NCBI GenBank assembly: GCA_947259225.1
Contig: CAMYLK010000002.1
Span: 124,001-188,000 of the forward strand
Reading direction: 5' to 3'
DNA: 64,000 bases
Source of the DNA: an uncultured Desulfobulbaceae bacterium
Lineage (GTDB): Bacteria > Desulfobacterota > Desulfobulbia > Desulfobulbales > Desulfobulbaceae
Below the pieces are notes generated by a model, which was not told where the DNA came from, made no database searches, and worked only from the letters and a program-made list of their open reading frames with translations. Position numbers and translations under genes: made by a program. Every line of letters begins with the position of its first letter. The stretch's first letter is position 1. This document shows, piece after piece, positions 9,101 to 16,427 of the stretch.

Positions 9101-9765
9101 GGGTTCTGAGCAGTGCCGGACATGGAGGGACGATCCGGAGTCAGGGCACGCTCACGGTGCGCGACAATCAGGTCCTCATCGATCATTTCAAGCATATCTT
9201 CATTGGACAACTGTTCCATTTTCTGGATCTCATGCGAGGTTCTGAAGCCGTCGAAGAAATGGATGAACGGAACACGTGATGCCAGTGAAGCCTGGGTTGA
9301 GATCAGGGCAAAGTCCTGCGCTTCCTGAACGTTCTGGGAGCAAAGTTGACCCCAACCAGTCTGACGGGCAGCCATTACGTCACCATGGTCACCGAAAATC
9401 GACAGACCCTGGCAGGCTACTGATCGGGCAGTGACATGAAATACCGTCGGGGTCAGTTCCCCGGCAATCTTGTACATGTTGGGAATCATCAGGAATAGAC
9501 CCTGAGAGGCGGTGAAAGTAGTACACAAGGCACCAGTTGCAAGCGAACCGTGCAGAGAACCGGCGACACCTCCCTCAGACTGCATCTGGGAGATGACAGG
9601 GATAGAGCCCCAGATGTTTTTCTGACCGGCGTTTGCCTTGGCATCCGCCTCAGCAGCCATCGGAGATGATGGCGTAATGGGGTAGATGGTAATTATTTCA
9701 CTGGTGGCGTATGCAACATGGGTGCATGCCTGATTTCCGTCAATGGTGACCATTTTTCGAGACAT
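6196..9765 (-). CDS. nifJ: Pyruvate:ferredoxin (flavodoxin) oxidoreductase, single-chain
   Basis: This 1189-residue protein is the full single-polypeptide PFOR, which interconverts pyruvate plus CoA with acetyl-CoA, CO2 and reduced ferredoxin. In order: the pyruvate-binding domain (N-terminus with TIYPITPSSPM), the central domains, a two-cluster ferredoxin domain (CIQCGQCSLVCP and CVGCTLCYQVCP), and the C-terminal thiamine diphosphate domain with CAGCGE, the GDGWAYDIGYGG Mg/TPP motif and DTEVYSNTGGQ. All expected cysteines are present. The start has a good AAGGAG site. In sulfate reducers this enzyme connects carbon oxidation or CO2 fixation to ferredoxin. A CBS-ACT gene lies 239 nt upstream on the same strand, and the space between holds a 29-bp dyad that could be regulatory. 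Confidence 0.97.
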   Translation of the reverse strand: MSRKMVTIDGNQACTHVAYATSEIITIYPITPSSPMAAEADAKANAGQKNIWGSIPVISQMQSEGGVAGSLHGSLATGALCTTFTASQGLFLMIPNMYKIAGELTPTVFHVTARSVACQGLSIFGDHGDVMAARQTGWGQLCSQNVQEAQDFALISTQASLASRVPFIHFFDGFRTSHEIQKMEQLSNEDMLEMIDEDLIVAHRERALTPDRPSMSGTAQNPDVYFTGRETVNKYYQAVPGIIQETMDKFAALTGRQYNLFDYYGSPDATDVIVIMGSGAETVAATVDYLAAQGAKLGMVIVRLYRPFDAKAMVNALPKTVERITVLDRTKEPGSIGEPLYLDVRAAVGEAVEANPTLFMPLILSGRYGLGSAEFSPSMVKAVYDNMGSMAPKNHFCVGPHDDVTFTSLDYDKSFNIEGEDVYRAMFYGLGSDGTVGANKNTIKIIGTETDNSAQGYFVYDSKKSGSMTVSHLRFGENQVVAPYLINKASFVACHNPTFLDQYDMLANLEDGGTFLLTTPFSKTKVWDQLPAKVQKQLIDKKAKFYIIDAIKVAQALGLGARINMIMQTAFFLISGILKKNEAIKAIKDAIKKTYGKKGDKVVKMNYDAVDAALNNIVQVKVPKRISGHDLPLTVPEEAPEFVKNVTARMIEGKGEELKVSQIPADGRWPTATTQWEKRNIAVNVPEWDQDTCIQCGQCSLVCPHGVIRMKMVTATSLKGAPKSFKVANAVGKQFKGKKCTIQISTEDCVGCTLCYQVCPARKKGKDGKPTGAKALKMIPNTEALRKRESKHWKIFMGLPEVDNSLISPTTIKGSQLKRPLFEFSGACAGCGETPYIKLATQLFGDRMMVANATGCSSIYGGNLPSTPYSQRADGRGPSWSNSLFEDNAEYGLGMRQSVNKLGSQASELLHAAAAEKLITKKSVNELLKASQATQDEIEEQRDRVAELKAKLEGSKSAIAKRLLHVADYLVKKSVWIIGGDGWAYDIGYGGLDHVLASGENVNVLVLDTEVYSNTGGQMSKSTPRAATAQFAAGGKKMPKKDMGMIFSTYGNVYVARVSLGANPGQVVKAFNEAEAYDGPSIIIAYSHCINHGINMALGLEQQKKAVACGHWPLYRYNPQLEDEGKNPLHIDSKDPSIPFAEYALGENRYRMLKLTNPSMADELMEMSQKDVERAWKFLKGRFAALEEA

Positions 9766-9961
9766 TGAATTACTCCTTACTCTCCTGAATTAACTGTTGA
9801 TGGTGTTGAAATTATCTCCTGATACTTTTTTCGCTGTATTTTTCGAAAGCATGAAATGCCTCATAGCATGTCACTTCTCTTGAAAGTATGCGCTGTGTAT
9901 CTGGAGTAATTCAGTTAACCATCCTATTTTCTAACTTGTTATGAACTGTTTAAATGTTAAG

Positions 9962-9990
9962 TCACTTGCCAGGGTGCACCTGAAAAGTGA
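9962..9990. promoter_or_regulatory. 29-bp imperfect dyad upstream of PFOR
   Basis: Two 12-nt arms, TCACTT-NN-CAGG and CCTG-NN-AAGTGA, are mirror images except for two central positions and flank GTGCA. The dyad sits 15 nt beyond the end of the CBS-ACT gene and about 200 nt before the PFOR start. There is no U-run on either side, so a terminator is less likely than an operator or mRNA hairpin. The cognate regulator is unknown. Confidence 0.5.
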
Positions 9991-10004
9991 ATTTCTTCGT
10001 TACA

Positions 10005-10688
10005 CTATTTTTTTGTAGGCAGGTTATGAAGTTCGTCTTTACCCTGAAAAAGTATATGATACTTGTCCAGGCTCTCAATTTCCTTGCCGAGTTCCTTCGC
10101 CGTATTTTCATCTGCACTGATTCGGATGGAAACTCTTTTCATGCCTCGGGCTGCATCTTCAAATGACGTCAGAATGGAGAGGACCCGAGTGTCTTTCTTG
10201 CGGAGGAGATCCATCACCCGGGTTACTGATCCCGGCTCATCAGGCATGTCGATGACATACTGATAGGACCCGTCCTGGATACCAGTGGCCTGGATAAATC
10301 CCCGCATAATATCGGTTTCGCTCAGGAGGCCGACAAGGTTCTCATTCTCATCAAGAATCATGATACCTGAAATCCTTTCCTTCAACATTACCAGTGCGGC
10401 CTTCTCAAGCGTATCGTCCTGCTTAAGGGCGATACATTTGTCTGTCATTACATCTTTTACCTTCATCTCGGAAAGGAGATAGTACATTTCATGAATGTCC
10501 ATTTCGGAGGTAGATGAAGGTGAAGCTTCTTTCAGGTCACGGTCCGTGATAATACCGATCAGTTTGCCGTGGGACAAAACGGGCAGTCGGCGGATACTGT
10601 TTTCTTTCATGGTGCGGGTGGCACGCATGACAGATGTATTAGCGTCAACAGTAAGAATGGCTGTGGCCATCCAGTCTTTTATAAGCAT
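10005..10688 (-). CDS. CBS-domain pair plus ACT domain protein (AcuB-like)
   Basis: This soluble protein of 227 residues consists of two CBS motifs (about residues 1-60 and 75-135; LIKDWM, RRLPVLSHGKLIGIITDRDL, VKDVMT, LVGLLSETDIM) followed by an ACT-like domain (about 143-210, VIDMPDEPGSVTRVMDLLRK). CBS pairs commonly bind adenylates and ACT domains bind amino acids or other small effectors, so this is likely a ligand-sensing regulatory protein. The arrangement resembles AcuB, linked to acetoin or acetate metabolism in Bacillus. It sits upstream of PFOR on the same strand and diverges from pabBC. A role in regulating acetyl-CoA metabolism is suggested by position only. Confidence 0.88.
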   Translation of the reverse strand: MLIKDWMATAILTVDANTSVMRATRTMKENSIRRLPVLSHGKLIGIITDRDLKEASPSSTSEMDIHEMYYLLSEMKVKDVMTDKCIALKQDDTLEKAALVMLKERISGIMILDENENLVGLLSETDIMRGFIQATGIQDGSYQYVIDMPDEPGSVTRVMDLLRKKDTRVLSILTSFEDAARGMKRVSIRISADENTAKELGKEIESLDKYHILFQGKDELHNLPTKK

Positions 10689-10983
10689 ATAAACCCCCTG
10701 GCTGGAAAAGTTATCGCTATTTTTTAACTGTCGGGCGAATGATGACAGGTTCCCGATAGTTGGTTCATGTAATTGTCAGGAACAGTTCAAAAATAACAGT
10801 AATCGGACATTATAAAATATTCGAAATTTTATCGCAATATTAAAGAGAATCAATCTGGCGACAATTTGAGATTTAAGGTATTTTCAGGTTTAAATAATCG
10901 GTAAGAATTTTTTCATTTTTTAATCTCCAGCATGATGTACACTGCAGGACAGGCGATATAAGGGCTTCAGGATTTTAACAACG
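10689..10983. promoter_or_regulatory. Divergent intergenic region with AT-rich 21-bp dyad
   Basis: The 295 bases between the CBS-ACT gene and pabBC hold no credible ORF. At 10812-10832 there is a perfect inverted repeat, ATAAAAT and ATTTTAT around ATTCGAA, suitable as an operator or an AT-rich promoter element. Both flanking genes start outward from here, so promoters for each are expected. I cannot assign -35/-10 boxes with confidence. Confidence 0.45.
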
Positions 10984-12873
10984 ATGAAACCGTTTTCTGA
11001 AAAAGAAATTACACAACTGTGCTCCTGGCTTGATAATGAACAGGACTTTGTTTTCCTTGAAACGTCACGTGTGACTCCTGAGGAATACAGTTCTTTTCTA
11101 TTTGTAGATCCGGAGAGATGGCTGGTGTGTGAAGATTCAAACCAGGTAGATACTTTTTTTGACGAAGCTGTGAATCTCCAGCAAAAAGGTTATTTCCTGG
11201 CAGGGTGGATAAGTTATGAGTTCGGTTACCTCCTGGAGCCGTCTCTATTTTCTTTGAGTAATGGGATTGACAGCCCTTGGGCTGTCCTTGGCGTATTCAG
11301 GAAACCGCTGGTTTTTGACCATCGCAATAACAATGGACAGCTGATCACGGCCCTGGCAGGAAATAGGGACATTTCGAAAAAGGATTATAATGTCCACGCC
11401 CTGAGTACAAATATGAAAAAGCGGGAGTATCTCCAGGCCATTGAAAAGATAAAGGAGTATATCATTGCCGGTGATACCTATCAGGTCAACTACACCCTGA
11501 AATTGCTGTTTGACTTCAGAGGGTCGGCGGCGGGCTTTTATCAGGATTTACGGCGTAATCAGTCCGTTTCCTTTGGAGCCTGGATAAGGCAGGGCGGCAG
11601 GGATGTTATGAGCTTTTCTCCCGAGCTTTTTTTCAAGGCCAATCATAAACATGTTACTGTCAGGCCGATGAAAGGAACTATGGTACGGGGCCGTACACCT
11701 CGAGAGGATGTTTCCATGCGGGAGGCATTGCGCGAAGACCTGAAGAACCGTAGCGAGAATGTGATGATCGTTGATCTGTTGAGAAATGATTTGGGAAACC
11801 TCCTCTATAGAAATGGAGGAGGAACGGTTATGCCCCGCTCTCTTTTTGATGTGGAAGTGTATGAAACCCTGTTGCAGATGACTTCAACCATTGAAGGAAT
11901 TCCCCAAGAAAAAAAAATGTTCAGCATACAGGAAATATTAAGAGCGCTTTTTCCCTGCGGGTCGGTCACCGGAGCACCTAAAATTCGCACCATGGAAATA
12001 ATCCATGAACTTGAAGGGGAACCGCGAGGCGTGTATTGCGGAGCCATAGGCTTTTGCAGCTCAGAAGAGGCTGTCTTTAACGTACCCATACGAACCGTAG
12101 AACTGGATTCCCACAGAGGAAGGATGGGCATTGGTTCAGGGATTGTTTTTGATTCCGATCCTGATGCGGAGTGGGATGAAAGTCTCCTCAAGGGCAACTT
12201 TCTCACAAGTCCCACACCGAAATTTCAAATGATCGAAACACTGCTCTGGCTTCCGGATAGAGGATACTGGCTACTGAAAGAGCATGTGGATCGGCTGGCC
12301 GCCTCGGCAGCATACTTTTTGTTTGTTTTCGAAAGAGAGCATGCTGTTGCTTTGCTTGAAGAGAAAGCACATGAATTTTCAGAAAGCATGCGGGTCAAGC
12401 TGCTGCTGCATCGTGACGGTACTGTTGAAATACATTCATCAGTATTGAACATGGCTGGCAAACCAGATGCAGATGAGGTTTTAACAGGGGAACCACTGCC
12501 AAAGGTGGTCTTTTCATCTAAGTGCACAGATCGGAACAATGTTCACCTGTACCATAAAACTACATTGCGTGAACTGTATAACAATGAGCGGCAGATGGCA
12601 CTTGCAAAAAAATACTATGAGGTTCTGTTCACCAATGCTGAAGGCGAAGTAACCGAGGGCAGCTTCACCAATATTTTTATTGCACGGGACGGCAAGCTTC
12701 TGACCCCTCCAGTACAGTGCGGCCTCCTTGCCGGTACTTTCAGGAGCTATCTCCTGGAGAAGGGCAAGGCGTTAGAACAGGTTTTGACAAAAGAAGATAT
12801 CAGGCAGACTGATGGGGTGTATGTAGGCAACTCTGTGCGTGGTCTTGTGCAGGTAGAAGTTGAGTGGGATTAA
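10984..12873 (+). CDS. pabB: Aminodeoxychorismate synthase component I fused to aminodeoxychorismate lyase (PabB-PabC)
   Basis: A 629-residue fusion that makes p-aminobenzoate for folate. Residues about 1-405 are a chorismate-binding enzyme with GDTYQVNYT, VDLLRNDLG and GSVTGAPKIRTMEII. The key motif is RPMKGT with Lys230, the lysine typical of aminodeoxychorismate synthase; the true TrpE in this window has IAGT at the same place. Residues about 415-629 are a PLP-dependent PabC/aminotransferase-IV domain with YHKTT (probable Schiff-base lysine) and TEGSFTNIF. The fusion therefore covers both the amination and lyase steps; the glutaminase PabA could be supplied by TrpG, as in bacteria with an amphibolic subunit. 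The gene stands alone on the plus strand. Folate made here feeds Fhs and ThyX. Confidence 0.92.
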   Translation: MKPFSEKEITQLCSWLDNEQDFVFLETSRVTPEEYSSFLFVDPERWLVCEDSNQVDTFFDEAVNLQQKGYFLAGWISYEFGYLLEPSLFSLSNGIDSPWAVLGVFRKPLVFDHRNNNGQLITALAGNRDISKKDYNVHALSTNMKKREYLQAIEKIKEYIIAGDTYQVNYTLKLLFDFRGSAAGFYQDLRRNQSVSFGAWIRQGGRDVMSFSPELFFKANHKHVTVRPMKGTMVRGRTPREDVSMREALREDLKNRSENVMIVDLLRNDLGNLLYRNGGGTVMPRSLFDVEVYETLLQMTSTIEGIPQEKKMFSIQEILRALFPCGSVTGAPKIRTMEIIHELEGEPRGVYCGAIGFCSSEEAVFNVPIRTVELDSHRGRMGIGSGIVFDSDPDAEWDESLLKGNFLTSPTPKFQMIETLLWLPDRGYWLLKEHVDRLAASAAYFLFVFEREHAVALLEEKAHEFSESMRVKLLLHRDGTVEIHSSVLNMAGKPDADEVLTGEPLPKVVFSSKCTDRNNVHLYHKTTLRELYNNERQMALAKKYYEVLFTNAEGEVTEGSFTNIFIARDGKLLTPPVQCGLLAGTFRSYLLEKGKALEQVLTKEDIRQTDGVYVGNSVRGLVQVEVEWD

Positions 12874-12931
12874 CGACAGAATGCCAACATGCGGCTCCAG
12901 TCGAGTTTTCCCTTTTTAAGGCGGTCATGGT

Positions 12932-13114
12932 TTATCCTGATCGATCCTCTTCTTTGATATAGTCTTTTATCTTTTCATAAAGTGATTCGGGGATCTCTTC
13001 AGTGAACATGAATGCTTCCGCTTCCTCACCTGTGATTATTTCTTTAACCTCCAGTGGCAGGGAACGTAGAAAAGCGACCCGTTGCGGATCTGGTGTGCGG
13101 TTTTTTGAAGACAT
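12932..13114 (-). CDS. Small orphan protein, 60 residues
   Basis: I do not recognise this protein. It is likely real because the minus strand shows AGAGGGG just before ATG 13114 and codon use looks normal. The product is acidic and soluble, with a predicted helix in the C-terminal half (ESLYEKIKDYIKEED) and no cysteine, signal peptide or membrane segment. It lies between pabBC and the dGTPase gene, on the opposite strand to both, so it should have its own promoter. No function is proposed. Confidence 0.55.
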   Translation of the reverse strand: MSSKNRTPDPQRVAFLRSLPLEVKEIITGEEAEAFMFTEEIPESLYEKIKDYIKEEDRSG

Positions 13115-13200
13115 GTCCCCTCTCTTTAATGCTTTTATATTTTACAATTGAAGCAGATTTGTACCGATTTTACAAAAAAATCTTATACCCGGTAATGTGA

Positions 13201-13264
13201 GAGAACACAAGACCACCAGGTGGCAGCAGTAAAATTGTTCTGATGACTTGAGCGTGTTCTCAAG
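13201..13264. promoter_or_regulatory. Nested dyads upstream of the dGTPase gene
   Basis: Three inverted repeats crowd into 64 bases: GAGAACAC (13201-13208) pairs with GTGTTCTC (13254-13261); CCACC-A-GGTGG lies at 13213-13223; and CTTGAG (13247-13252) pairs with CTCAAG (13259-13264). The second and third partners overlap, so alternative structures are possible. There is no following T-run. The block lies upstream of a weak promoter-like TATGGT near 13306 and may be an operator region for the gene starting at 13350. Confidence 0.4.
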
Positions 13265-13349
13265 TGCTTAGGCGAAAAATCTTTTCATTCAGTAAATATT
13301 TCTGCTATGGTACAAAATTTCCTGTAAAAACAAGGAAAAGCAGAGTCAT

Positions 13350-14558
13350 ATGAATGCAGAAAAAGAGCAGGCCCTGTTCACAATCCTTAATGAGTTGAAC
13401 AGGCAGGAGAGCGCCAGGTTATCTCCACTGGCTACATTGAGCAAAGATGCAGTCCGCCGCCGTCCTGAAGAGAGGGAAGGGCATCGCCAGGCTTTTGCAC
13501 AGGACGCGGACCGGATTCTGCATTCAAAGGCGTATACCAGGTATATTGATAAAACGCAGGTTTTTTCCCTGGTTGAAAACGATCATATTACCCACCGGGT
13601 TCTTCATGTGCAGATGGTATCCCGGATAGCCAGGACAATTGGCCGCTATCTTGGTTTGAACGAGGACCTGATCGAGGCAGTTGCCTTGGGGCATGATATA
13701 GGGCATGCGCCCTTCGGACATGAGGGTGAGCATATCCTGTCGAGACTGTGCCGGGAGAATGGGCTGGAGTCGTTTCAACATAATATCCAGAGTGTCCAGT
13801 TTCTTGACCGTTTTGAGAAGAAAGGAAAGGGGTGGAACCTTACCCTGCAGGTGCTCGACGGTATACTCTGCCATGACGGCGAAGTGCATAATCCAAAGCT
13901 TGCACCCCGGCGCGGCAAGGTATTTGAGGATTTTGACCTGGAAATAGAAGGTAAGGCCAAGGTGCCTTCGACTCCTCTGGTGCCCATGACACTGGAAGGC
14001 TGCGTGGTTAGGCTCTCCGATACAATCGCCTATATCGGCCGTGACATAGAAGATGCCATTGAACTGGAACTGATAGAACGGGACGAAATTCCGGATGAAT
14101 GCGGTGAACGGCTCGGTATATCAAATGGCACAATCGTATACACGCTGGTGGCAGACCTAGTAGTAAATTCAAGCCATGTCAGGGATGCCGCTGATAAAGA
14201 AGACAGGGAGAGGGATTATATAGGATTCAGTCCAGAAGTGGCGGCGGCCATGCTGGAACTGAAAAAATTCAACTATGAACGGATTTACCGGAACCCGGCT
14301 TTCAAACCGGATTTTGAGAAAGTACATATCTGCTATGAGCGTCTATTTATTTACTATATGAAGCAGCTGGAGCAGGACAGACCTGACCGTGAAGTCAGTA
14401 AAAGCATTTTAAAATCGATGACAAAAGAATATTTAGCAAGCCATTCCCCTGCCGCTATTGTCAGGGATTATATCGCCGGCATGACCGATGATTTTTTCCT
14501 GCGGCAGGCAAAATCCATAGGCTGCGAGGTACCAGAACGGACATGTTTGCCAAGCTGA
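13350..14558 (+). CDS. dgt: dGTPase-like deoxynucleotide triphosphohydrolase (HD domain)
   Basis: The 402-residue product is an HD-superfamily metalloenzyme that removes triphosphate from dGTP or other dNTPs. Motifs are ITHRVLH (His82), ALGHDIGHAPFGHEGE (His115-Asp116 and the second His pair) and a later Asp in LSDTIAYIGRDIED, giving the HD metal site. Its length fits the shorter dGTPase-like type 2 proteins rather than the 505-residue E. coli Dgt. It is cytoplasmic. The stop overlaps the start of the ClC channel gene by 16 nt, which implies translational coupling. Several inverted repeats precede it. Substrate preference among dNTPs is not visible from sequence. Confidence 0.92.
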   Translation: MNAEKEQALFTILNELNRQESARLSPLATLSKDAVRRRPEEREGHRQAFAQDADRILHSKAYTRYIDKTQVFSLVENDHITHRVLHVQMVSRIARTIGRYLGLNEDLIEAVALGHDIGHAPFGHEGEHILSRLCRENGLESFQHNIQSVQFLDRFEKKGKGWNLTLQVLDGILCHDGEVHNPKLAPRRGKVFEDFDLEIEGKAKVPSTPLVPMTLEGCVVRLSDTIAYIGRDIEDAIELELIERDEIPDECGERLGISNGTIVYTLVADLVVNSSHVRDAADKEDRERDYIGFSPEVAAAMLELKKFNYERIYRNPAFKPDFEKVHICYERLFIYYMKQLEQDRPDREVSKSILKSMTKEYLASHSPAAIVRDYIAGMTDDFFLRQAKSIGCEVPERTCLPS

Positions 14559-16324
14559 AATTCCTGATGCCCGGAGAAAGCACGCGCTTGATCATGATCG
14601 CGGCATGTATCGGGATTCTGGCCGGTTGTGCGATAATTCTTTTTCGTGAATCGGTGGAACTGATCCATGAGATCATCTTTGTCCGGGGATCGGAACTTCT
14701 GCGTATCCATGAGGGAGGATGGCGCCTTCTTCTCCTGCCGCTTCTGCCGATGACAGGTGCGGTACTGCTGATTCCTCTTTCACTCATGTTTCCCGGTAAG
14801 GTTAACGGTTACGGTTTCACCAGATTCCTCCGACGTGTCAACCTGGAAAATGGAGTGATCCAAGGCAGAAATATTTTTATCAAGATCATTGCTACAGCTC
14901 TGACAATCGGTTCGGGAAACTCGGCGGGTGTCGAAGGACCGATCGCCCAGATAGGTGGTGCATTGGGTTCCAAGGTGGGGCAGACTTCCCGGGTTTCCGG
15001 CAAGCGGATGAAGGTTTACATTGCAGCCGGCTGCGCCGGAGGTATTGCCGGTATTTTTAATGCGCCGATAGCCGGTATTTTCTTTGCCGCGGAAATAGTC
15101 CTTCTTGGAAGCTATGAGATTTCATCGTTTGCCGCCCTGGTTATCGCCTCGGCTCTGGCAACGGTTGTTTCACGTGCCTATTATGGAGAGATACCGGCCT
15201 TCCCCATACCGGATTATCAGGTAATAAATCCTTTTGTTGAAATCCCCCTTTATGCCATTATGGCCATTATTATAGGAGTGCTGGCCGTTGTGCATATCCG
15301 CTTTTTTTACTTTGTCCGGGATAAATTCAGAGTCCTGCCTATCCATGAGCAAATAAAGCCAATTATCGGGGCGCTCATGGTGGGGATTATCGCAATCGGT
15401 TTTCCCCAGGTCATGGGTGACGGCTATGAATATATTGAAAAGACCTTGTCCGGTGAAGGACTTATCTGGGTGATGTTGGCTCTGGTCATTCTCAAGTCCG
15501 TTGCCACTGCCATTACCCTGGGTTCCGGGGGTGCGGGTGGTGTGTTTGCCCCATCGCTTTTTATCGGTGCTGTGATAGGCGGTGCCTATGGCGGGATAAT
15601 GCATTGGCTGTTGCCTGAGTATACAGCCAGTCCGGGCGCGTATGCCACTGTTGGTATTGGCGCCTTTCTGGCTGCTTCCACCCATGCTCCCATGACCGCG
15701 ATTTTCCTTCTTTTTGAAATGACCGGCAACTACCTGATTATCATCCCGATCATGATTACAGCGATTGTGGGTACAACAACGGCCAAGAAACTGTACGTGG
15801 ACTCTATCGATACGGTTGATTTTACCCGTGAGGGGATAAACATCCACGAGGGGCGCGAGGTGGCCATAATGAAATCGATCAAGGTAGGTAAGGCTCTTAC
15901 CGAGGATGTCGATTTCATAAGTGAAAATGCAAATATCAACCATTTACTGGAGTTGTTCCGTTTTGCCAAGGACAGTTTCTATTTTCCGGTGATCAACCAC
16001 AAGGGCCGAATGGTCGGTGTGGTTTCCATGCAGGATGTAAAAAATATTCTGCATGATGAGGAACAGCGGGTATGTTATCTCGTGGGAGCCATATGCAGCA
16101 GGGACGTAATCAAGCTGACCCCGGATGATAATCTGTATGATGCCATGCAGCTCTTTGATCTGAAAGGAATCGAGGAAATACCAGTGGTGGAGAATCATGA
16201 GGACCCGTGGGTGCTTGGAATGCTCAGGCGCCGGGACGTTATTGCCGCCTACAACCACGAAGTCCTGAAACGGGGTATCAGCGAGAAGGCGGAGACGTTC
16301 AGGGTGCTCTGTTCAACGACCTGA
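14543..16324 (+). CDS. ClC family chloride channel/transporter with C-terminal CBS pair
   Basis: This 593-residue protein has the ClC membrane domain (about residues 15-420, more than ten hydrophobic segments) and two CBS motifs at the C-terminus (about 450-580). The selectivity and gating motifs are GSGNSAGVEGP, with Glu131 at the gating-glutamate position, and GSGGAGGVFAPS. A gating glutamate is found in both H+/Cl- exchangers and many channels, so the mechanism is open. CBS domains in ClC proteins can bind ATP or other adenylates. It starts inside the end of dgt (16-nt overlap). The pairing with a dNTPase may reflect only coupled translation. Confidence 0.93.
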   Translation: MFAKLKFLMPGESTRLIMIAACIGILAGCAIILFRESVELIHEIIFVRGSELLRIHEGGWRLLLLPLLPMTGAVLLIPLSLMFPGKVNGYGFTRFLRRVNLENGVIQGRNIFIKIIATALTIGSGNSAGVEGPIAQIGGALGSKVGQTSRVSGKRMKVYIAAGCAGGIAGIFNAPIAGIFFAAEIVLLGSYEISSFAALVIASALATVVSRAYYGEIPAFPIPDYQVINPFVEIPLYAIMAIIIGVLAVVHIRFFYFVRDKFRVLPIHEQIKPIIGALMVGIIAIGFPQVMGDGYEYIEKTLSGEGLIWVMLALVILKSVATAITLGSGGAGGVFAPSLFIGAVIGGAYGGIMHWLLPEYTASPGAYATVGIGAFLAASTHAPMTAIFLLFEMTGNYLIIIPIMITAIVGTTTAKKLYVDSIDTVDFTREGINIHEGREVAIMKSIKVGKALTEDVDFISENANINHLLELFRFAKDSFYFPVINHKGRMVGVVSMQDVKNILHDEEQRVCYLVGAICSRDVIKLTPDDNLYDAMQLFDLKGIEEIPVVENHEDPWVLGMLRRRDVIAAYNHEVLKRGISEKAETFRVLCSTT

Positions 16325-16427
16325 TTACATAAATTAGCCGTCCACTTCAAACCTGTTGATTCTCCGGACCGTATCTCAAGGCAGGATGAAAATTACTTCC
16401 TCGATACACAGTAAAGATTATCCTTCA

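Noticed and set aside
15170-15943. 257-residue minus-strand frame opposite the ClC gene
   Set aside because: Its composition is rich in His, Asn and Arg, as expected for antisense of a membrane protein; the ClC and CBS motifs on the plus strand are intact.
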